Shown here piece after piece: positions 11,357 through 12,183 of a stretch of 12,183 nt of DNA. Positions within the stretch are counted from its first letter, which is position 1, and each line of letters begins with the position of its first letter. The DNA comes from JACQAI01 sp035507915 (GTDB lineage Bacteria; Pseudomonadota; Alphaproteobacteria; Elsterales; Elsteraceae), in NCBI GenBank assembly GCA_035507915.1, contig DATJNS010000557.1, forward strand, positions 1-12,183, given 5' to 3'. The notes under the pieces were generated by a model. It searched no databases. It was not told where the DNA came from and saw nothing but the letters and a program-made list of their open reading frames with translations. The position numbers were made by a program, and so were the translations under genes.

Positions 11357-11881
11357 ATGGCGGTCATCCTGGCGATCCTGCAGCACACGCCGTGGTGGGT
11401 CTGGCTGCTGCTCGGAGCCCTGACCGCGCTCGGGCTGCAGGCCAGCCGCCCGCGGCGCATCCGGGTGGTCCGTGCGCTGGCGACCCCGCTCGTGTTCGTC
11501 GGCTGGGGGCTCGTGAGCCTCGCGGCCCATCTGACGCTGGGCGTGCTGGCGGCTTGGCTCGTGGCGGCCGCGGTCGGCAGCGCGCTCGGGCTCACGACGA
11601 CCCACCTCGACGGCATGCGCGCCGATTCGGCGCAGGGTCTCGTCGCGCTGCCCGGCAGCTGGCTCCCGCTCGCCCGCAACCTCGCGATATTCGCCGCTCG
11701 CTACGTGCTGGCGGTCGCGGCCGCGCGCATGCCGGCAGCCCACGACCAGCTCGTGCTCTGGGACCTCGCCGTGTCCGGGCTCAGCGCCGGCTACTTCATC
11801 GGCTGGCTCACCGTGTTCATACGGCGCTATCGCCGCACGTCCCCGCCCGCGCAATCGAGCACCGCAGCGGTGGCGCCGTGA
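11357..11881 (+). CDS. Small polytopic inner-membrane protein of unknown function
   Basis: The product is a 174-residue, very hydrophobic protein with about five predicted transmembrane segments (roughly residues 11-29, 41-58, 61-80, 106-124 and 133-155). A basic loop (RPRRIRVVR, 31-39) follows the first segment, and a charged, Ser/Pro-rich tail (IRRYRR onward) suggests a cytoplasmic C-terminus. The opening ILQHTPWWVWLLLGALTALGLQ followed by a basic loop resembles small proteobacterial DUF-type membrane proteins (DUF6622, from memory); no function is known to me. ATG 11357 is chosen because AGGAG (11344-11348) lies 8 nt upstream; an in-frame TTG at 11336 would extend it by seven residues without a site. 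It is divergent from the FabG-like gene across the operator region. Its stop overlaps the GTG of the ABC ATPase gene (GTGA), so the two are probably one operon. Whether it is an accessory part of that transporter is a guess. Confidence 0.75.
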   Translation: MAVILAILQHTPWWVWLLLGALTALGLQASRPRRIRVVRALATPLVFVGWGLVSLAAHLTLGVLAAWLVAAAVGSALGLTTTHLDGMRADSAQGLVALPGSWLPLARNLAIFAARYVLAVAAARMPAAHDQLVLWDLAVSGLSAGYFIGWLTVFIRRYRRTSPPAQSSTAAVAP

Positions 11882-12183
11882 GCGCGCCCATGAGCCCGGC
11901 CGCGGATGGCCGCGTGGCGCGGCTGCGCGACGTCGCCAAGACGTACGAGGTCGGCGCCGTCGCGGTGCCGGCGCTCAAGTCGATCAGCCTCGACGTCACG
12001 AGCCAGCGCTTCACGATGATCGTCGGGCCGTCGGGCAGCGGAAAGACCACGCTCCTCAACCTGATCGGCTGCATCGATGCGCCGACCAGCGGCGCCGTCG
12101 AGGTGTGCGGCCAAGCCATCGCGGACCTCTCCGACAACGCGGTCGCGGACTTCCGCGCGCGCCACATCGGCTTCATCTTCCAG
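11878..12183 (+). CDS. ABC transporter ATP-binding protein, MacB/LolD type, N-terminal part
   Basis: The first 102 codons encode the start of an ABC-type ATPase that energises transport or lipoprotein/macrolide-type extrusion at the inner membrane. The aromatic A-loop Tyr23 (KTYEVG), Walker A GPSGSGKT (50-57) followed by TLLNLIGCID, and TSGAVEVCG (70-78) are clear. The window ends exactly at IGFIFQ, the Q-loop Gln102. The phrase IGCIDAPTSG and FRARHIGFIFQ are typical of the MacB/LolD/FtsE (lipoprotein/efflux) subfamily. The signature motif, Walker B and any permease lie beyond the window. The start is either GTG 11878, overlapping the upstream stop as GTGA, or ATG 11890; neither has a strong Shine-Dalgarno, which favours coupling to the membrane-protein gene. 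It is cut by the window end, not by damage. Confidence 0.9.
   Translation, partial: MSAPMSPAADGRVARLRDVAKTYEVGAVAVPALKSISLDVTSQRFTMIVGPSGSGKTTLLNLIGCIDAPTSGAVEVCGQAIADLSDNAVADFRARHIGFIFQ

Noticed and set aside
11210..11854. Minus-strand extension upstream of the FabG-like SDR start
   Set aside because: It is antisense to the membrane-protein gene and crosses the operator/promoter region. The ATG at 11209 with GAGGGAG is the natural start of the SDR.

Overview
The window is very GC-rich (mostly C or G at third codon positions) and densely coded. It looks like chromosomal DNA of an alphaproteobacterium. The reasons are the Ppx/GppA-RlmE pair, an alphaproteobacterial-looking tRNA-Gln, an HpnM/MlaC-type periplasmic lipid carrier, a PilZ protein and a SapC-family protein. 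The genus cannot be named from this sequence, and no mobile element, integrase, CRISPR array or rRNA is visible.

Left part (1-3948), housekeeping: the 5' portion of rlmE (minus, cut by the window edge) is joined by an ATGA overlap to a ppx/gppA-type phosphatase gene (minus). A complete tRNA-Gln(CUG) follows (plus). Next come a small PilZ-domain protein and an HpnM/MlaC-like exported protein (both minus), and then aroE (plus), divergent from the HpnM-like gene.

Middle part (4041-9552), catabolic: an SDR dehydrogenase of the peroxisomal multifunctional-enzyme type (plus) converges without a gap on an MmgE/PrpD-family gene (minus). Divergent from that is an acyl-CoA dehydrogenase gene, coupled by an ATGA overlap to an isopenicillin-N-synthase-type Fe(II) oxygenase gene. 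A second Fe(II)/2-oxoglutarate oxygenase of the TfdA/TauD type follows behind a candidate promoter of its own. Together they look like an accessory pathway that oxidises an acyl-CoA or an ether/carboxylate substrate. The substrate cannot be read from sequence. Two active sites look altered: Asp replaces the usual Glu in the acyl-CoA dehydrogenase, and the MmgE/PrpD protein lacks the usual Lys.

Right part (9584-12183): a SapC-family gene and a FabG-like SDR gene (both minus), then an intergenic region with two near-identical 15-bp palindromes 22 bp apart, centre to centre. This is a probable repressor operator. Divergent from the SDR are a small polytopic membrane protein gene and, joined by a GTGA overlap, the first 102 codons of a MacB/LolD-type ABC transporter ATPase, cut by the window end.

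No gene-free stretch exceeds 300 bases. The longest are 1334-1538 and 2895-3111, both described below.
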